Source of the DNA: Bowmanella sp. JS7-9 | Lineage (GTDB): Bacteria; Pseudomonadota; Gammaproteobacteria; Enterobacterales; Alteromonadaceae | Length of the DNA stretch: 64,000 nt | Direction: 5' to 3' | Assembly (NCBI RefSeq): GCF_004329715.1 | Contig: NZ_JXSY01000011.1 | Coordinates: 331,106-395,105, forward strand | Shown: in pieces, positions 28,397 through 37,884 of the stretch | Position numbering within the stretch: the first letter of the stretch is position 1 | Layout: every line of letters starts with the position of its first letter | Translations under genes and position numbers: made by a program | Notes under the pieces: model-generated | Database searches by the model: none | Told to the model about the DNA's origin: nothing | The model's input: only the letters and a program-made list of their open reading frames with translations

Positions 28397-29104
28397 ATGT
28401 TAGGAAAATCAATAACAAAATGTTCGATGCTGGCTGCAATACTGGTAAGTATGAATGTTCAGGCAAGCTTGGTCACACTCACATTTGATAATGGTGATTC
28501 ACTGGGTGACTGGAGTCAGGATCGAACGGCACCTGCTGGATTTACCATCGTTGATAATGAATTGGTGATGTCTATTGACGGCTCTCAAGCGACGGATGGC
28601 GGTTTTAACGACACGCACGGTATGAAATTGTCAGTAGATGGGGCTAACTATGTAGCAATCGACATGTTTGTCAGTGCTGACTGGACTAATTCTGAGCGAT
28701 ATGCGGGTTTTTGGGGAGTTGGACGCGATATTTCGGACAGCATTTCTTCATATCCTATTCTTGAATTTCAAGGAGCTGGAGTGAATTTCCCATCAGCGGG
28801 TATCGCGATTTGGGACAATATGTGGGCCGAAATTTCAGATTTATTTACTCTTGATGCCTTTAATAGATTTGCGTTGCGAGCTAATGGTATGGGTGTCGAT
28901 TATTTCCTGAACGGCACTAAAATATACAGCGAAACGTCTTCGATGACAGTTGGGTTTTCCGACATTATTCTCAACGCTAAAAATGACGGAAATTCATTTG
29001 AGGTTCGTTACGATAATTTAACTTACGGAAAAGTACCTGAGCCTGCGGCATGGGCGTTAATGCTTACGGGCTTGGCTTGGCTTGGATTGCGCAAAAAAAG
29101 ATAA
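28397..29104 (+). CDS. PEP-CTERM sorting-domain exported protein
   Basis: The 235-residue protein has a signal peptide (MLGKSITKCSMLAAILVSMNVQAS, cleavage after QA near 22), a beta-rich domain resembling a laminin-G/concanavalin-like jelly roll, and a C-terminal sorting tag. The tag has VPEP (about 213-216), a hydrophobic helix and RKKR, the exact PEP-CTERM tripartite layout read by exosortase (EpsH/XrtA type). The ATG at 28397 is preferred because GGAGAAAG lies immediately upstream of it. A sigma-54-type box precedes it. It is flanked by terminators and stands alone. PEP-CTERM proteins are linked to exopolysaccharide and floc formation; the exosortase must lie elsewhere. Confidence 0.88.
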   Translation: MLGKSITKCSMLAAILVSMNVQASLVTLTFDNGDSLGDWSQDRTAPAGFTIVDNELVMSIDGSQATDGGFNDTHGMKLSVDGANYVAIDMFVSADWTNSERYAGFWGVGRDISDSISSYPILEFQGAGVNFPSAGIAIWDNMWAEISDLFTLDAFNRFALRANGMGVDYFLNGTKIYSETSSMTVGFSDIILNAKNDGNSFEVRYDNLTYGKVPEPAAWALMLTGLAWLGLRKKR

Positions 29105-29106
29105 TA

Positions 29107-29134
29107 AAAAAACCGGCCACTGGCCGGTTTTTTT
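29107..29134. terminator. Bidirectional rho-independent terminator
   Basis: AAAAAACCGGCCA-C-TGGCCGGTTTTTTT has a long GC stem flanked by A and T runs. It separates the PEP-CTERM gene from the convergent GFA gene. Confidence 0.92.
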
Positions 29135-29552
29135 ATCCTCGTGGAGGCATTTCTTCGTTATGCGGTAGCTGCTCGGTACCACTATACCAGCAGGCTTTCG
29201 AACCCCAGAATATATTCTGGCTGGGGGTAATTTGCGGATCGCCGTCCAATCCACCGGCAGGAATAATGACCACTTTATGGCTTTTGCTCAGCCATGGCAG
29301 GTTGCAACCACACTTTTTACAAAAGCAGGTGGCAAAATATTTGGTCGTGGCCGGTTCATAACGGCCAACGAATTCTTCTCCCTGTGTCCAGCGAAACTGT
29401 TCGGGTTTGACGAACAGATTACTGGCGTGGGCGCTGCCGGTGACTTTGCGACAGCGGGAGCAATGGCAGTATTGAAACATACCCATATGCCCGCTGATTT
29501 GATATTGCACTTCACCACATAAACAGCTACCTGATACCTGATATTCACTCAT
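29133..29552 (-). CDS. GFA-family (glutathione-dependent formaldehyde-activating-like) zinc protein
   Basis: The 139-residue protein shows the GFA zinc-binding cysteines: CLCGEV near the start, CHCSRCRK, and [15 protein letters not shown]-fold proteins coordinate two zinc ions and some catalyse thiol-adduct reactions such as S-hydroxymethylglutathione formation; most members are unassigned. It overlaps the upstream chemoreceptor gene by four bases (29549-29552), so the two are translationally coupled, which is unusual and gives no obvious functional link. It ends at a bidirectional terminator. Confidence 0.9.
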   Translation of the reverse strand: MSEYQVSGSCLCGEVQYQISGHMGMFQYCHCSRCRKVTGSAHASNLFVKPEQFRWTQGEEFVGRYEPATTKYFATCFCKKCGCNLPWLSKSHKVVIIPAGGLDGDPQITPSQNIFWGSKACWYSGTEQLPHNEEMPPRG

Positions 29553-31672
29553 GATTTTAATCTGCCTAGTTGTCCGTTCATTAACTCTACCACCCGGCTT
29601 ATTCGCTGCGACAGATTTTCCAAATCATCACCTAATTCAGACAAATGCTTACTACCATCACCGATGGCAACCACCCGCCGGTTGATTTCTTCACTGACGG
29701 TACTTTGTTGTTCAGCCGCCGTGGCCACCTGTAAAGCGTAATCACTGATTTGCGCAATACTGCTTTGCACCTCGGTAAGATGAGTAAAGCTGCTGCGGGT
29801 TTTGTCCACGGTACCGGATACAGATTGCTGAATCGTACTGAGGGTTTTAACCGCAGTATCCACGTCTTTATGCAATGACTCGATTAGACTGCCAATTTCG
29901 CCAGTGGATGATTGGGTGCGGGCGGCCAGATTCCTTACTTCATCGGCCACCACGGCAAATCCCCGGCCTTGTTCGCCTGCACGTGCAGCCTCAATCGCGG
30001 CGTTTAACGCCAGTAAATTGGTTTGTTCGGCAATCCCCTGGATGGTGACGATAATCCCGGTGATATCATTACTGCGCGAGGCCACCTGAGAAATCTGATC
30101 GGAGGTTTTTTCCATCTGCGCCGACAAGCTGTCTACTTCCTGCATATTCTGGCGGAATGTGTCGCTAGCCACGTTAAGCAATCGGGCACTGTCTTGCGAG
30201 TGTGTCGCTGTGCCAGTAGCCAGTTGCGCTACCTCGCTGGCAGTGGCTGACATTTGGGTGATGGCGGCGACTACATTGGTCAGATTGCTCTCCTGTTTGT
30301 CGGTTTCAGCGCGCATGTGTCGGGCGCGCTGGTCCAGACTACGCACGTCCTCTCCCAGTTCACGGGAAACGTCTTTCAGTGCCGTTATCATGTCTCGTAG
30401 TTTGGCGATAAACTGATTTAAGCCCTCGGCCAGGTAAATCAGTTCCCGGTGGCTGTTAACCACGATGGTCTGGGTTAAATCCCCTTCATTAGAGGCCAGA
30501 TTGTTGACCGAGTCGGAAACCTGACGGATTGGGGTGCTCAAGCTATTCGCCAGTAATATTGCTAATACCACGGCAATCGCCAGCAGCACCAGTGTGACCA
30601 GCATAATAAAGCGCTGACTGCTGGTATTAATCTTTTGATTCTCTTCACGCATTTGTGCAATAGCGGCTAACGCCAGTTCTCGGGGCACACTGACAACGAG
30701 TTTCCAAGTCACGCCAGTAGGCGCGATGTCCAACGGCATCACCGCATGCCAGGTGTCGCCCTCGGTCGATGTACTGTTGGTTTGGCTGAGTAGCGGTGTT
30801 AATTTTGTTGCGACCTGATCAACACGCTTGCCCAGACCGTCCGGAAACTCAGTAGAGGCCACCAGTAACTTGTGCTGACTAATCAGGGTCAACTGCGATT
30901 TACCGTTGAAAAAACTTTGCGATTGCTCTGTCAACCAACGCTGAATAATTGGCAGGTTAATGTCTGCACCCACCAGACCAATAAATTTACCTTTTTGCAG
31001 AATGGGCGCCGCCAAGGTGGTCATCAACTCTTCCTTGCCGGGCTCAATCTCGTACAAATATGGATCCATCACACAAGGTTTGGCCGACTCCATACTGCAC
31101 AGATACCACTCTGCCTCTCGCAGACCATTTTCATCCCGCTCACTGGCGTATTTTTCTTCTGGGTCTTCACTTGGGTAAAACACAAGCTCACCACCTTCAC
31201 GAACCCAATACACCTCAAGGGTACCGCTGTTAGAACTGTGCTCGAGATTGCCCTGATTGTTGGCATCCTGTTTGTCATAGGTGTTGGGTTCGAACTGCGC
31301 ATATAAAGAGCTGAGTTGCGGATTGGCGGCTAACATCGAGCGGGTAAGATCCCGCACCTGCATGCGCTCCAATGGTGTGGCTGGTTGTGCTGAATCACCC
31401 AGAGTCTGCGCCCATGACAGTGGCACAGCAAAAGAAGTATTGATCAGGTTGAGGACCTGATCGGCGGCAGCTTGCCCGGTGAGTTGCATACGACGCACCA
31501 CGGCGTCACGTAACTGACTCTCTGCCGCATTTAGCAATGCGTCAGACGAGCGATTCAGATCGCGAATACTCAGGGCTGACAGGGTTAATACACTGATCAG
31601 TACTACACCTAAAACCAGCACCAGCAATTTGGTTTTGATTTTGAGCTGACGATAAAACTGCAGGCTATCCAT
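29549..31672 (-). CDS. Methyl-accepting chemotaxis protein with dCache-type periplasmic domain
   Basis: The 707-residue receptor has an N-terminal membrane helix (about 13-35), a periplasmic domain of about 310 residues resembling double Cache, a second helix (about 350-372), a HAMP domain and the signalling hairpin. The hairpin tip is [23 protein letters not shown], which contacts CheA and CheW. The periplasmic part has EPNTYD and [13 protein letters not shown] typical of Cache folds that bind small organic acids or amino acids. The ligand is unknown. An AGAGG site precedes the ATG. GFA overlaps its end. Confidence 0.92.
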   Translation of the reverse strand: MDSLQFYRQLKIKTKLLVLVLGVVLISVLTLSALSIRDLNRSSDALLNAAESQLRDAVVRRMQLTGQAAADQVLNLINTSFAVPLSWAQTLGDSAQPATPLERMQVRDLTRSMLAANPQLSSLYAQFEPNTYDKQDANNQGNLEHSSNSGTLEVYWVREGGELVFYPSEDPEEKYASERDENGLREAEWYLCSMESAKPCVMDPYLYEIEPGKEELMTTLAAPILQKGKFIGLVGADINLPIIQRWLTEQSQSFFNGKSQLTLISQHKLLVASTEFPDGLGKRVDQVATKLTPLLSQTNSTSTEGDTWHAVMPLDIAPTGVTWKLVVSVPRELALAAIAQMREENQKINTSSQRFIMLVTLVLLAIAVVLAILLANSLSTPIRQVSDSVNNLASNEGDLTQTIVVNSHRELIYLAEGLNQFIAKLRDMITALKDVSRELGEDVRSLDQRARHMRAETDKQESNLTNVVAAITQMSATASEVAQLATGTATHSQDSARLLNVASDTFRQNMQEVDSLSAQMEKTSDQISQVASRSNDITGIIVTIQGIAEQTNLLALNAAIEAARAGEQGRGFAVVADEVRNLAARTQSSTGEIGSLIESLHKDVDTAVKTLSTIQQSVSGTVDKTRSSFTHLTEVQSSIAQISDYALQVATAAEQQSTVSEEINRRVVAIGDGSKHLSELGDDLENLSQRISRVVELMNGQLGRLKS

Positions 31673-31789
31673 ATGAGGCCTCTGAACTTTATTGGTTATC
31701 GTTTTCTATGCCTGCCAGAGGCACATATTCAATAGTAGACACAAAATTCAAAAGTCACTTTTTTTTGTAAAAAAATCAGCAGTTTGGCG

Positions 31790-33970
31790 TTAGCTAAAAT
31801 CCTGTGGATCTACGTCCACGGACCAGCGTACGCGGTTAGCCAGCGACAGGGATTCGATGGAAGGCAGAGCAGTAAATAGTTGCTTTTGTAATACGGCACG
31901 TTGGGGAGATTGCACCAGCAGTTGCATACGGAAGCGACCCTGGCGTTTTTCCAGCGGAGCTGGAATCGGACCGAGCAGTTCAACCTGCGAACTGGCAAAG
32001 CAATCCCGTGCCTGACGCAAAAATTCATAGGCTTGTTCCTGATCGTGGGCTTCACAGCGTAATAACGCCTGACAACTAAATGGCGGTAATCCGGCAGCCT
32101 TACGCTCATCCAGCGTGAGACGGGCAAAATGCCCATATCCATTCAACAGTAAATCTTGCAGCAGCGGATGGCCTGGCTGGTGGGTTTGTAACCACATTTC
32201 GCCCGGGTGCTCTGCGCGTCCAGCTCTGCCCGCCACCTGAGTGATCAATTGTGAGAGATTTTCCGCCGCGCGGAAATCTGCGCTAAATAGTGCGCCATCC
32301 ACGTCGACGATCACCACAAGTGTCACCCTGGGGAAATGATGGCCTTTGGCGAGGATTTGTGTGCCCACCAGGATCTGGCATTTGCCGCTGTTGATGTCCT
32401 CCAGCGTCTGATGCAGGCGCACTTTGCTGCGCATATTGTCTGAGTCGATGCGCATCACCGTATATTCCGGGAACAGTTCGCTCAAGCCCTGCTCCAATTG
32501 CTCAGTACCGACGCCTTGGGTGATCATGTTATGGGCGTGGCAACTGCCACAACTGTGCGGAACAAATTGCTGGTCACCGCAATGATGGCAATGCAATCGA
32601 TTAGAAAAGCGGTGCAGGGTATAGGGTCGGTCGCAACGTTGGCACGATTCAACTGCCCCGCAATGATGACATTGCAGCGAGGGCGCATAGCCACGACGGT
32701 TTAGAAATACCATGACCTGATTGCCCTGCGTAAGGTGAGCACGCATTCGCTCCACCATGCCACTGGCGATACCAAACAAGATTGGCTGGTCGCGAATATC
32801 GAGCAAATGCTGGCTCGCTACATTGGCGTTGCCGGCACGTGCCTGTAATACCAGATGCCGGTATTTGCCAGAAATAGCGTTGTGCAGGGTCTCCAGTGAT
32901 GGGGTGGCACTGCCTAATAAAACCGGAATGTTCAGCTGACGCGCGCGAATGGCGGCCAAATCCCGTGCATGATAACGAAAGCCTTCCTGCTGCTTGAATG
33001 AGTTGTCATGTTCTTCGTCCACGACGATCATGCCAAGCCGTTTAAACGGGGTAAAAATAGCCGAACGGGTGCCAATGACGATGCCGACTTCGCCCTCGTT
33101 GCTGCGTCGCCAAACCGACAACCGTTCTTTATCTGTCATACCCGAATGCAGCATTTCTACCGGTACGTTAAAGCGATTGGCAAAACGCGCCACGGTTTGT
33201 GGGGTGAGGCCAATCTCGGGTACCAGAATTAGCACTTGTTGCCCCGCTGTCAGCAGGGGTTCAATGCTTTGTAAATACACTTCGGTTTTACCGCTGCCGG
33301 TAATGCCTTCCAGCAGGGCTATGCCAAACTGGTTATGCATGGCGACAAGCGCGGTGATTGCTAATGATTGCTCCAGATTCGGCGTCGGTTTGTCTGCGAC
33401 TGACAGGCCCTGCCACCAATGCTGTTGTGACTCGGGATAGGCTTCAAATTGCTCAATAAATTGATGCTTGAGTAAGCCATCTATGCAACTTTGACTGAAC
33501 GATTGACGCACCTCGCTGGCCGGGCGTTGACCTGTGGCCAGCCATTCCAGCAGCACCTTTTGGCGTGGCGCGCGTTTCAATTTTTGCCAGTCGAAGTCGG
33601 TCAGGTCCACGCAATGGCGCAGGTACTCTAACGGCGGGGCTTCGGCGGACTCACCATCGCGTAAACGTACCGGTAAAGCGCTGTGCAACACTTCACCAAT
33701 GGGATGTTGATAATACTGACTGGCCCAACGCAGCAAAGTGAATAAATCGGTATCGAATACACTGTGTGTATCTATTACAGCATCGATGGGTTTTAGCCTG
33801 GCTTCATCCACATCGCTGTGTGACTTGGTTGCAAGTACGATGCCGACAACTTTGCGCCGCCCGAATGTCACCCATACCCGTGCGCCCTCCACAACGGATT
33901 GCTCCACTATGTAATCAAAACTACGACGCATAGGGACGGGAACGGCAATTTCGGCAATCAGGTGGGACAT
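31790..33970 (-). CDS. priA: PriA, primosomal replication restart helicase
   Basis: The 726-residue protein has an N-terminal PriA DNA-binding domain, Walker A GITGSGKTE, DEAD-like VDEEHD, and eight zinc-binding cysteines in three clusters (CHHCGAVESCQRC, CHHCG, CGSCH). Helicase motifs V/VI with QVAGRAGRAEHPG follow. It reloads DnaB at stalled forks. Length agrees with E. coli PriA (732). It faces away from rpmE and lies upstream of the chemoreceptor. In many relatives argS lies between ftsN and priA, but it is absent here. Confidence 0.98.
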   Translation of the reverse strand: MSHLIAEIAVPVPMRRSFDYIVEQSVVEGARVWVTFGRRKVVGIVLATKSHSDVDEARLKPIDAVIDTHSVFDTDLFTLLRWASQYYQHPIGEVLHSALPVRLRDGESAEAPPLEYLRHCVDLTDFDWQKLKRAPRQKVLLEWLATGQRPASEVRQSFSQSCIDGLLKHQFIEQFEAYPESQQHWWQGLSVADKPTPNLEQSLAITALVAMHNQFGIALLEGITGSGKTEVYLQSIEPLLTAGQQVLILVPEIGLTPQTVARFANRFNVPVEMLHSGMTDKERLSVWRRSNEGEVGIVIGTRSAIFTPFKRLGMIVVDEEHDNSFKQQEGFRYHARDLAAIRARQLNIPVLLGSATPSLETLHNAISGKYRHLVLQARAGNANVASQHLLDIRDQPILFGIASGMVERMRAHLTQGNQVMVFLNRRGYAPSLQCHHCGAVESCQRCDRPYTLHRFSNRLHCHHCGDQQFVPHSCGSCHAHNMITQGVGTEQLEQGLSELFPEYTVMRIDSDNMRSKVRLHQTLEDINSGKCQILVGTQILAKGHHFPRVTLVVIVDVDGALFSADFRAAENLSQLITQVAGRAGRAEHPGEMWLQTHQPGHPLLQDLLLNGYGHFARLTLDERKAAGLPPFSCQALLRCEAHDQEQAYEFLRQARDCFASSQVELLGPIPAPLEKRQGRFRMQLLVQSPQRAVLQKQLFTALPSIESLSLANRVRWSVDVDPQDFS

Positions 33971-34055
33971 AATTCTTAACTAGCGACGCGAATAGGCGCA
34001 CTATAAAGCAATGTGCCGGACACGTCATGGGGCGTTTCGAGCTGGCAAAGATTGC

Positions 34056-34084
34056 TTGATTTACACACAGTATTTCCTTATGAT
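34056..34084 (+). promoter_or_regulatory. Sigma-70 promoter of rpmE
   Basis: TTGATT (34056-34061), a 17-base spacer and TATGAT (34079-34084) form a good promoter. A start near 34091 gives a 100-base leader before rpmE. Confidence 0.65.
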
Positions 34085-34090
34085 TCGCGC

Positions 34091-34191
34091 CCTGAATTTT
34101 TGACGTCGGCTTCGGCCGGTTGTGTATTAATAACGTATGGTGCTTGTCTTCGGGATAAGTGGCGATACGGGCCAAATGATGAGGCTTCCCC
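34091..34191 (+). promoter_or_regulatory. rpmE 5' leader, possible ribosomal-protein autoregulatory element
   Basis: The leader holds a CTTGTC-TTCGG-GATAAG hairpin, a GGC...GCC hairpin and another GTCGGCTTCGGCCGG stem. Long leaders before L31 genes are known in Gammaproteobacteria and are thought to bind L31. A Zur box is not evident. Assignment is tentative. Confidence 0.35.
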
Positions 34192-34404
34192 ATGAAAAAA
34201 GATATCCACCCAGCATATAACGAAATCACTGCTGCTTGTTCTTGTGGTAACACCATGAAAATCCGCTCTACTCTGAGCAAAGACCTGAACCTGGACGTAT
34301 GTTCAGCATGTCACCCTTTCTACACTGGTAAGCAGCGTAACGTTGACACCGGTGGCCGTGTTGATCGCTTCAACAAGCGTTTCGGTGTACTGGGCAAGAA
34401 ATAA
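34192..34404 (+). CDS. rpmE: Large ribosomal subunit protein bL31
   Basis: The 70-residue protein is a zinc-binding (C+) L31: Cys16, Cys18, Cys37 and Cys40 give the CxC...CxxC site. It begins MKKDIHPAY and ends in a basic RFNKRFG segment, matching E. coli bL31 (70). It bridges the subunits near protein S13. C+ forms are used when zinc is ample, and a zinc-free paralogue often exists elsewhere. It is monocistronic, divergent from priA, and followed by a strong terminator. Confidence 0.98.
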   Translation: MKKDIHPAYNEITAACSCGNTMKIRSTLSKDLNLDVCSACHPFYTGKQRNVDTGGRVDRFNKRFGVLGKK

Positions 34405-34421
34405 GCCCGGAACTGATATCG

Positions 34422-34449
34422 AAAAAGGCGCCCTTGGCGCCTTTTTTTA
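34422..34449. terminator. Bidirectional rho-independent terminator
   Basis: AAAAAGGCGCC-CTT-GGCGCCTTTTTTT forms a six-pair GC stem with A and T runs. It ends both rpmE and the convergent patatin-like gene, whose stop codon overlaps it. Confidence 0.92.
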
Positions 34450-35322
34450 TGCCTGCAGGCTACTGCCCTGCCGATAGGGATAAATATTGTGCAGTTTGAG
34501 CGGTACATATTGTTTAGCGGTTTGATAGCCCACTTCAAATAGCTGATTTTTGGCGTCTTTTGTCAGATTAAAATCGACCGCGGATACTTCGCCGGTGTTG
34601 ATTACTACCGTATTGTGCCAGTACTGAGCGTTGACATATTCGCGGGATATCGCGGTCATAAACGTGCGGATTAACAGTTCAACGTAATGTTTAAGCGGAA
34701 CCAATGAATGAATCTTATTTGGTTTGCGGCCATCCTGATTGCTTTTAAGTCGAAAACAAACACCAGGCGTGCCATCGCCATTCCAATCATCGAATAACGC
34801 ATCTTCGGCCAGAATCGCCCCATCGGTCAGGGGACTGTCCTGATATTTTTTAAAACTGAATATCAGCGGAATCGACATGGAATAACGCACTGCTTTAGAA
34901 ATCTTGAGGTCGGGGCAACGCTCGCGGTTAAAAATAACCGGAGCCCCGCTGTTCAGATCGGTAGCAAGAATATTCAGGCGCATGGGAATATCGGCGAAAG
35001 TTCGGCCTTGCAGTTGCTCATCCATCCATTCTTCGAAGAAATCACCAGAGGCCAGCCCGCCCTCAAACAACAAACGCAAAATTGAAAACTCGCGGAACTG
35101 GCGAAAGTCGGTGTTTAGTGCCAATCGCTTGATGTCCTCCAACGACATTCCGGCAGAATACAATGACGACACAATGGAGCCGCCGGACACGCCAACCAAC
35201 GAGTCGAAGCGATAATTCAGCTCCAGTAAGGCCTGCAAAATACCTATGTGCGCTGACAGACGGGTACCGCCGCCAGAGAAGATAGGCACGATTTTTTGTT
35301 GCTGCGCTGCTGTGTCCGTCAC
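34447..35322 (-). CDS. Patatin-like phospholipase
   Basis: The 291-residue protein has the patatin oxyanion motif SGGGTRL, the GVSGGS nucleophile elbow (GxSxG) with Ser about residue 46, and the catalytic aspartate in LTDGAIL. It would hydrolyse acyl esters of phospholipids. It has no signal peptide or transmembrane segment, so it is probably cytoplasmic or membrane-peripheral. The start is a GTG at 35322 chosen because AAGGAAAG lies upstream. The oxyanion loop is GGGTRL rather than the commoner GGGxRG. Divergent from maeB. Confidence 0.88.
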   Translation of the reverse strand: MTDTAAQQQKIVPIFSGGGTRLSAHIGILQALLELNYRFDSLVGVSGGSIVSSLYSAGMSLEDIKRLALNTDFRQFREFSILRLLFEGGLASGDFFEEWMDEQLQGRTFADIPMRLNILATDLNSGAPVIFNRERCPDLKISKAVRYSMSIPLIFSFKKYQDSPLTDGAILAEDALFDDWNGDGTPGVCFRLKSNQDGRKPNKIHSLVPLKHYVELLIRTFMTAISREYVNAQYWHNTVVINTGEVSAVDFNLTKDAKNQLFEVGYQTAKQYVPLKLHNIYPYRQGSSLQA

Positions 35323-35533
35323 CGCTACTTTCCTTTATAAGACCACAGCTTAAGTATGCAGAGGCTCACCAATTTCGCGAATTTAGTTGGCAGACTTTGC
35401 CTGTTAATAGTCACTATTCGGTTTACTGATAGGCAAACACAGACTGCTCTGATAAGTTGGTTAAAAAGGCTGTGCTAGACTCGCGCGCCACACAAAAATA
35501 ATCATAAAACCCTACAAACCGACCGAGGCAATC

Positions 35534-36778
35534 ATGTCTGATTTCAAACAAAAGGCATTGGATTATCATGCCAAACCGACGCCAGGGAAAATCAGTGTCG
35601 AACTGACTAAACCGGCCGAAACTGTGAAAGATTTAGCACTAGCGTATTCGCCAGGTGTGGCGGAGCCGGTGCGCGAGATCGCCGCGAATCCGGATAATGC
35701 CTACAAATATACCGCCAAAGGTAATCTGGTTGCGGTGATTTCCAATGGTACGGCGATATTGGGCCTTGGCAATCTGGGCCCTTTGGCGTCCAAGCCAGTT
35801 ATGGAGGGTAAGGCGCTGTTATTTAAACGCTTTGCCGGATTAGACGCGATCGATATCGAGGTGAGTCATCGTACCCCGGAAGAGTTTATCAATACGGTGG
35901 CGAATATTGCTGATACGTTCGGCGGGATCAATCTGGAAGATATTAAAGCGCCGGAATGTTTTGAAATCGAACAGGAATTGATTAAGCGCTGTAATGTGCC
36001 GGTATTTCATGATGATCAGCATGGTACCGCGATAGTAACGGCGGCCGGCATGCTCAACGCGCTGGAAATTCAGGGTAAGGCGTTACACGACGTCACCATA
36101 GTTTGCATGGGGGCTGGCGCGGCGGCAGTGGCCTGTATGGAACTGCTGATTAAATGTGGCGCACAGCGCGAACGGATTTATATGCTGGATCGCCGCGGTG
36201 TGATCCATACCCGCCGTGATGATCTGACTGAACATAAAAAACTGTTCGCAAATAATACCGACAAGCGCACGCTGGAAGATGTGATGGACGGCGCCGACGT
36301 GTTTGTCGGGGTGTCGGGGCCGGATGTGTTACCACCTGAAACGCTCAAACTGATGGCTGCCAATCCGGTGGTATTTGCCTGCTCAAATCCGGATCCGGAA
36401 ATCAAACCTGAGTTAGCCCACGGGGTGCGTGATGACCTGATTATGGCGACCGGCCGCTCAGATTATCCAAACCAGGTTAACAACGTGCTGTGTTTTCCAT
36501 TTATCTTCCGCGGCGCGCTGGATGTGCGTGCGACCAAGATTAATGACGAGATGAAAGTAGCGGCGGTGGATGCGATTCGTAATATCGCCAAACAACCGGT
36601 GCCTGACGCGGTGTTGAAGGCCTGTGATTGCACCAGCCTGACGTTCGGTAAAGAGTACATTATTCCTAAACCTATGGATGCGCGCTTACGCACTGAAGTG
36701 TCACGCGCGGTGGCGCAGGCTGCCATCGACAGTGGTGTGGCAGGCATGGTTAAGTTACCCAAAGGATATATGCAGTAA
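35534..36778 (+). CDS. maeB: NAD(P)-dependent malic enzyme (short MaeB-type, without PTA domain)
   Basis: The 414-residue enzyme has the malic N-terminal domain ([43 protein letters not shown]), with the catalytic lysine region and the Rossmann [12 protein letters not shown]. It oxidatively decarboxylates malate to pyruvate. E. coli MaeB (759) carries an added phosphotransacetylase-like domain; here it is absent. A near-extended -10 (TGCTAGACT at about 35476) may drive it. It is coupled to the MDR gene (TAATG at 36778). Confidence 0.95.
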   Translation: MSDFKQKALDYHAKPTPGKISVELTKPAETVKDLALAYSPGVAEPVREIAANPDNAYKYTAKGNLVAVISNGTAILGLGNLGPLASKPVMEGKALLFKRFAGLDAIDIEVSHRTPEEFINTVANIADTFGGINLEDIKAPECFEIEQELIKRCNVPVFHDDQHGTAIVTAAGMLNALEIQGKALHDVTIVCMGAGAAAVACMELLIKCGAQRERIYMLDRRGVIHTRRDDLTEHKKLFANNTDKRTLEDVMDGADVFVGVSGPDVLPPETLKLMAANPVVFACSNPDPEIKPELAHGVRDDLIMATGRSDYPNQVNNVLCFPFIFRGALDVRATKINDEMKVAAVDAIRNIAKQPVPDAVLKACDCTSLTFGKEYIIPKPMDARLRTEVSRAVAQAAIDSGVAGMVKLPKGYMQ

Positions 36779-37800
36779 TGGCGGAAAATCGAGGATTGGC
36801 GCTGCGCTTTATTGACGATGTCGACGCGCCATTTAGTCAGCGTCTGGCATTGGTCAGCAAGCCGTTAGCACAACTAAACAAAGGTGAGGTGAGGGTCAAG
36901 GTTCTTGCTTCGCCGGTCAACCCGTCCGATCTGGTCTATCTGCGTGGCCAATATGGCGTTCCGCCCGCGGATGCGGCGTTTGCCGGCTTCGAGGGATGCG
37001 GCGTGGTAGTGGCTGCCAACGCAGGCCTGTACGGTAAATGGCTGTTAGGCAAACGGGTTGCGATTGCCGCCACGCCCGGCGCTGATGGAGTTTGGGCTGA
37101 ATATGTGACGACATTGGCCAGTTATTGCTTGCCGGTGCGCAAAGATATTGACGATGTGCAGGCCTCTACCTTGATTGTGAATCCCTGTACTGTTGTATGC
37201 CTGTTAGCCCGAGCCAAGGAAATCGGTACTCAGGCGGTGGTAATCAATGCGGCGGCTAGTCAGGTGGGTAAAGGCCTGATCCGTTTGGCGAAAATGCAGG
37301 GGGTGAAAACCATCTGCACCGTGCGTAGTCAAGCGAATGTGGCAGTGTTGCGTGAACTGGGGGCGGATGCGGTGTTACTCACTACGGATGATGATTACCC
37401 CGAACAATTGAAGGCGTTGGCCCATGAATGGCGCGCCAGAGTGTTACTGGATGCCGTAGCGGATATGGATACGCCATCAGTATTGCGTGCCATGCCGGCA
37501 GGCAGTACGGCGATTGTCTATGGACGTCTACAGGAAACCCGCGATCCGTTAGGGGGCCGTTTCAGTGTAGCCGATGTGATCTTTCGCCGGATCAAGATTG
37601 AAGGGTTTTGGTTGGCGGACTTTATGAAAAAGGCGTCGCCGCTCAAGGTGCTTAGCGTCAGCCGCCAGGTGCAGAAATTATTTGCTGAGGGCGTATTTCA
37701 TACCGATATCCGTGGTGAATATGGCTTTGATGACTTTATGCCCGCACTGGAACACTACGCCGAGCACAAAAGTGACGGTAAAGTGATTTTGCGTCCGTAA
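36778..37800 (+). CDS. Zinc-independent MDR-family oxidoreductase (quinone/enoyl reductase-like)
   Basis: The 340-residue medium-chain dehydrogenase/reductase has the N-terminal GroES-like domain (PVNPSDLVYLRGQYG) and a Rossmann domain with NAAASQVGKGLI. It lacks the zinc-binding cysteine cluster, so it is of the quinone oxidoreductase or MECR/trans-2-enoyl-CoA reductase type and likely uses NADPH. Start and maeB stop share a base (TAATG), so the two are co-translated; a maeB-supplied NADPH pool may be relevant, though this is inference. Substrate unknown. Confidence 0.86.
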   Translation: MAENRGLALRFIDDVDAPFSQRLALVSKPLAQLNKGEVRVKVLASPVNPSDLVYLRGQYGVPPADAAFAGFEGCGVVVAANAGLYGKWLLGKRVAIAATPGADGVWAEYVTTLASYCLPVRKDIDDVQASTLIVNPCTVVCLLARAKEIGTQAVVINAAASQVGKGLIRLAKMQGVKTICTVRSQANVAVLRELGADAVLLTTDDDYPEQLKALAHEWRARVLLDAVADMDTPSVLRAMPAGSTAIVYGRLQETRDPLGGRFSVADVIFRRIKIEGFWLADFMKKASPLKVLSVSRQVQKLFAEGVFHTDIRGEYGFDDFMPALEHYAEHKSDGKVILRP

Positions 37801-37845
37801 CAAGCCAGAGCTGCGCGGTCAGACTGAACCCCCGCCAAATTTGGC

Positions 37846-37884
37846 AGTAAAAGATCCCTCTGCATGACATGCAGAGGGATTGCT
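37846..37884 (-). terminator. Terminator after the CrbS-like gene
   Basis: ATCCCTCTGCATG-T-CATGCAGAGGGAT is a 13-pair perfect inverted repeat (37854-37880) followed on the minus strand by CTTTTACTG. The U run is short. It can also stop the convergent MDR transcript. Confidence 0.75.

Noticed and set aside
31677..31690. TAAAGTTC before the chemoreceptor gene as a sigma-28 -35 box
   Set aside because: It lies too close to the start codon and no GCCGATAA follows at 11 bases.
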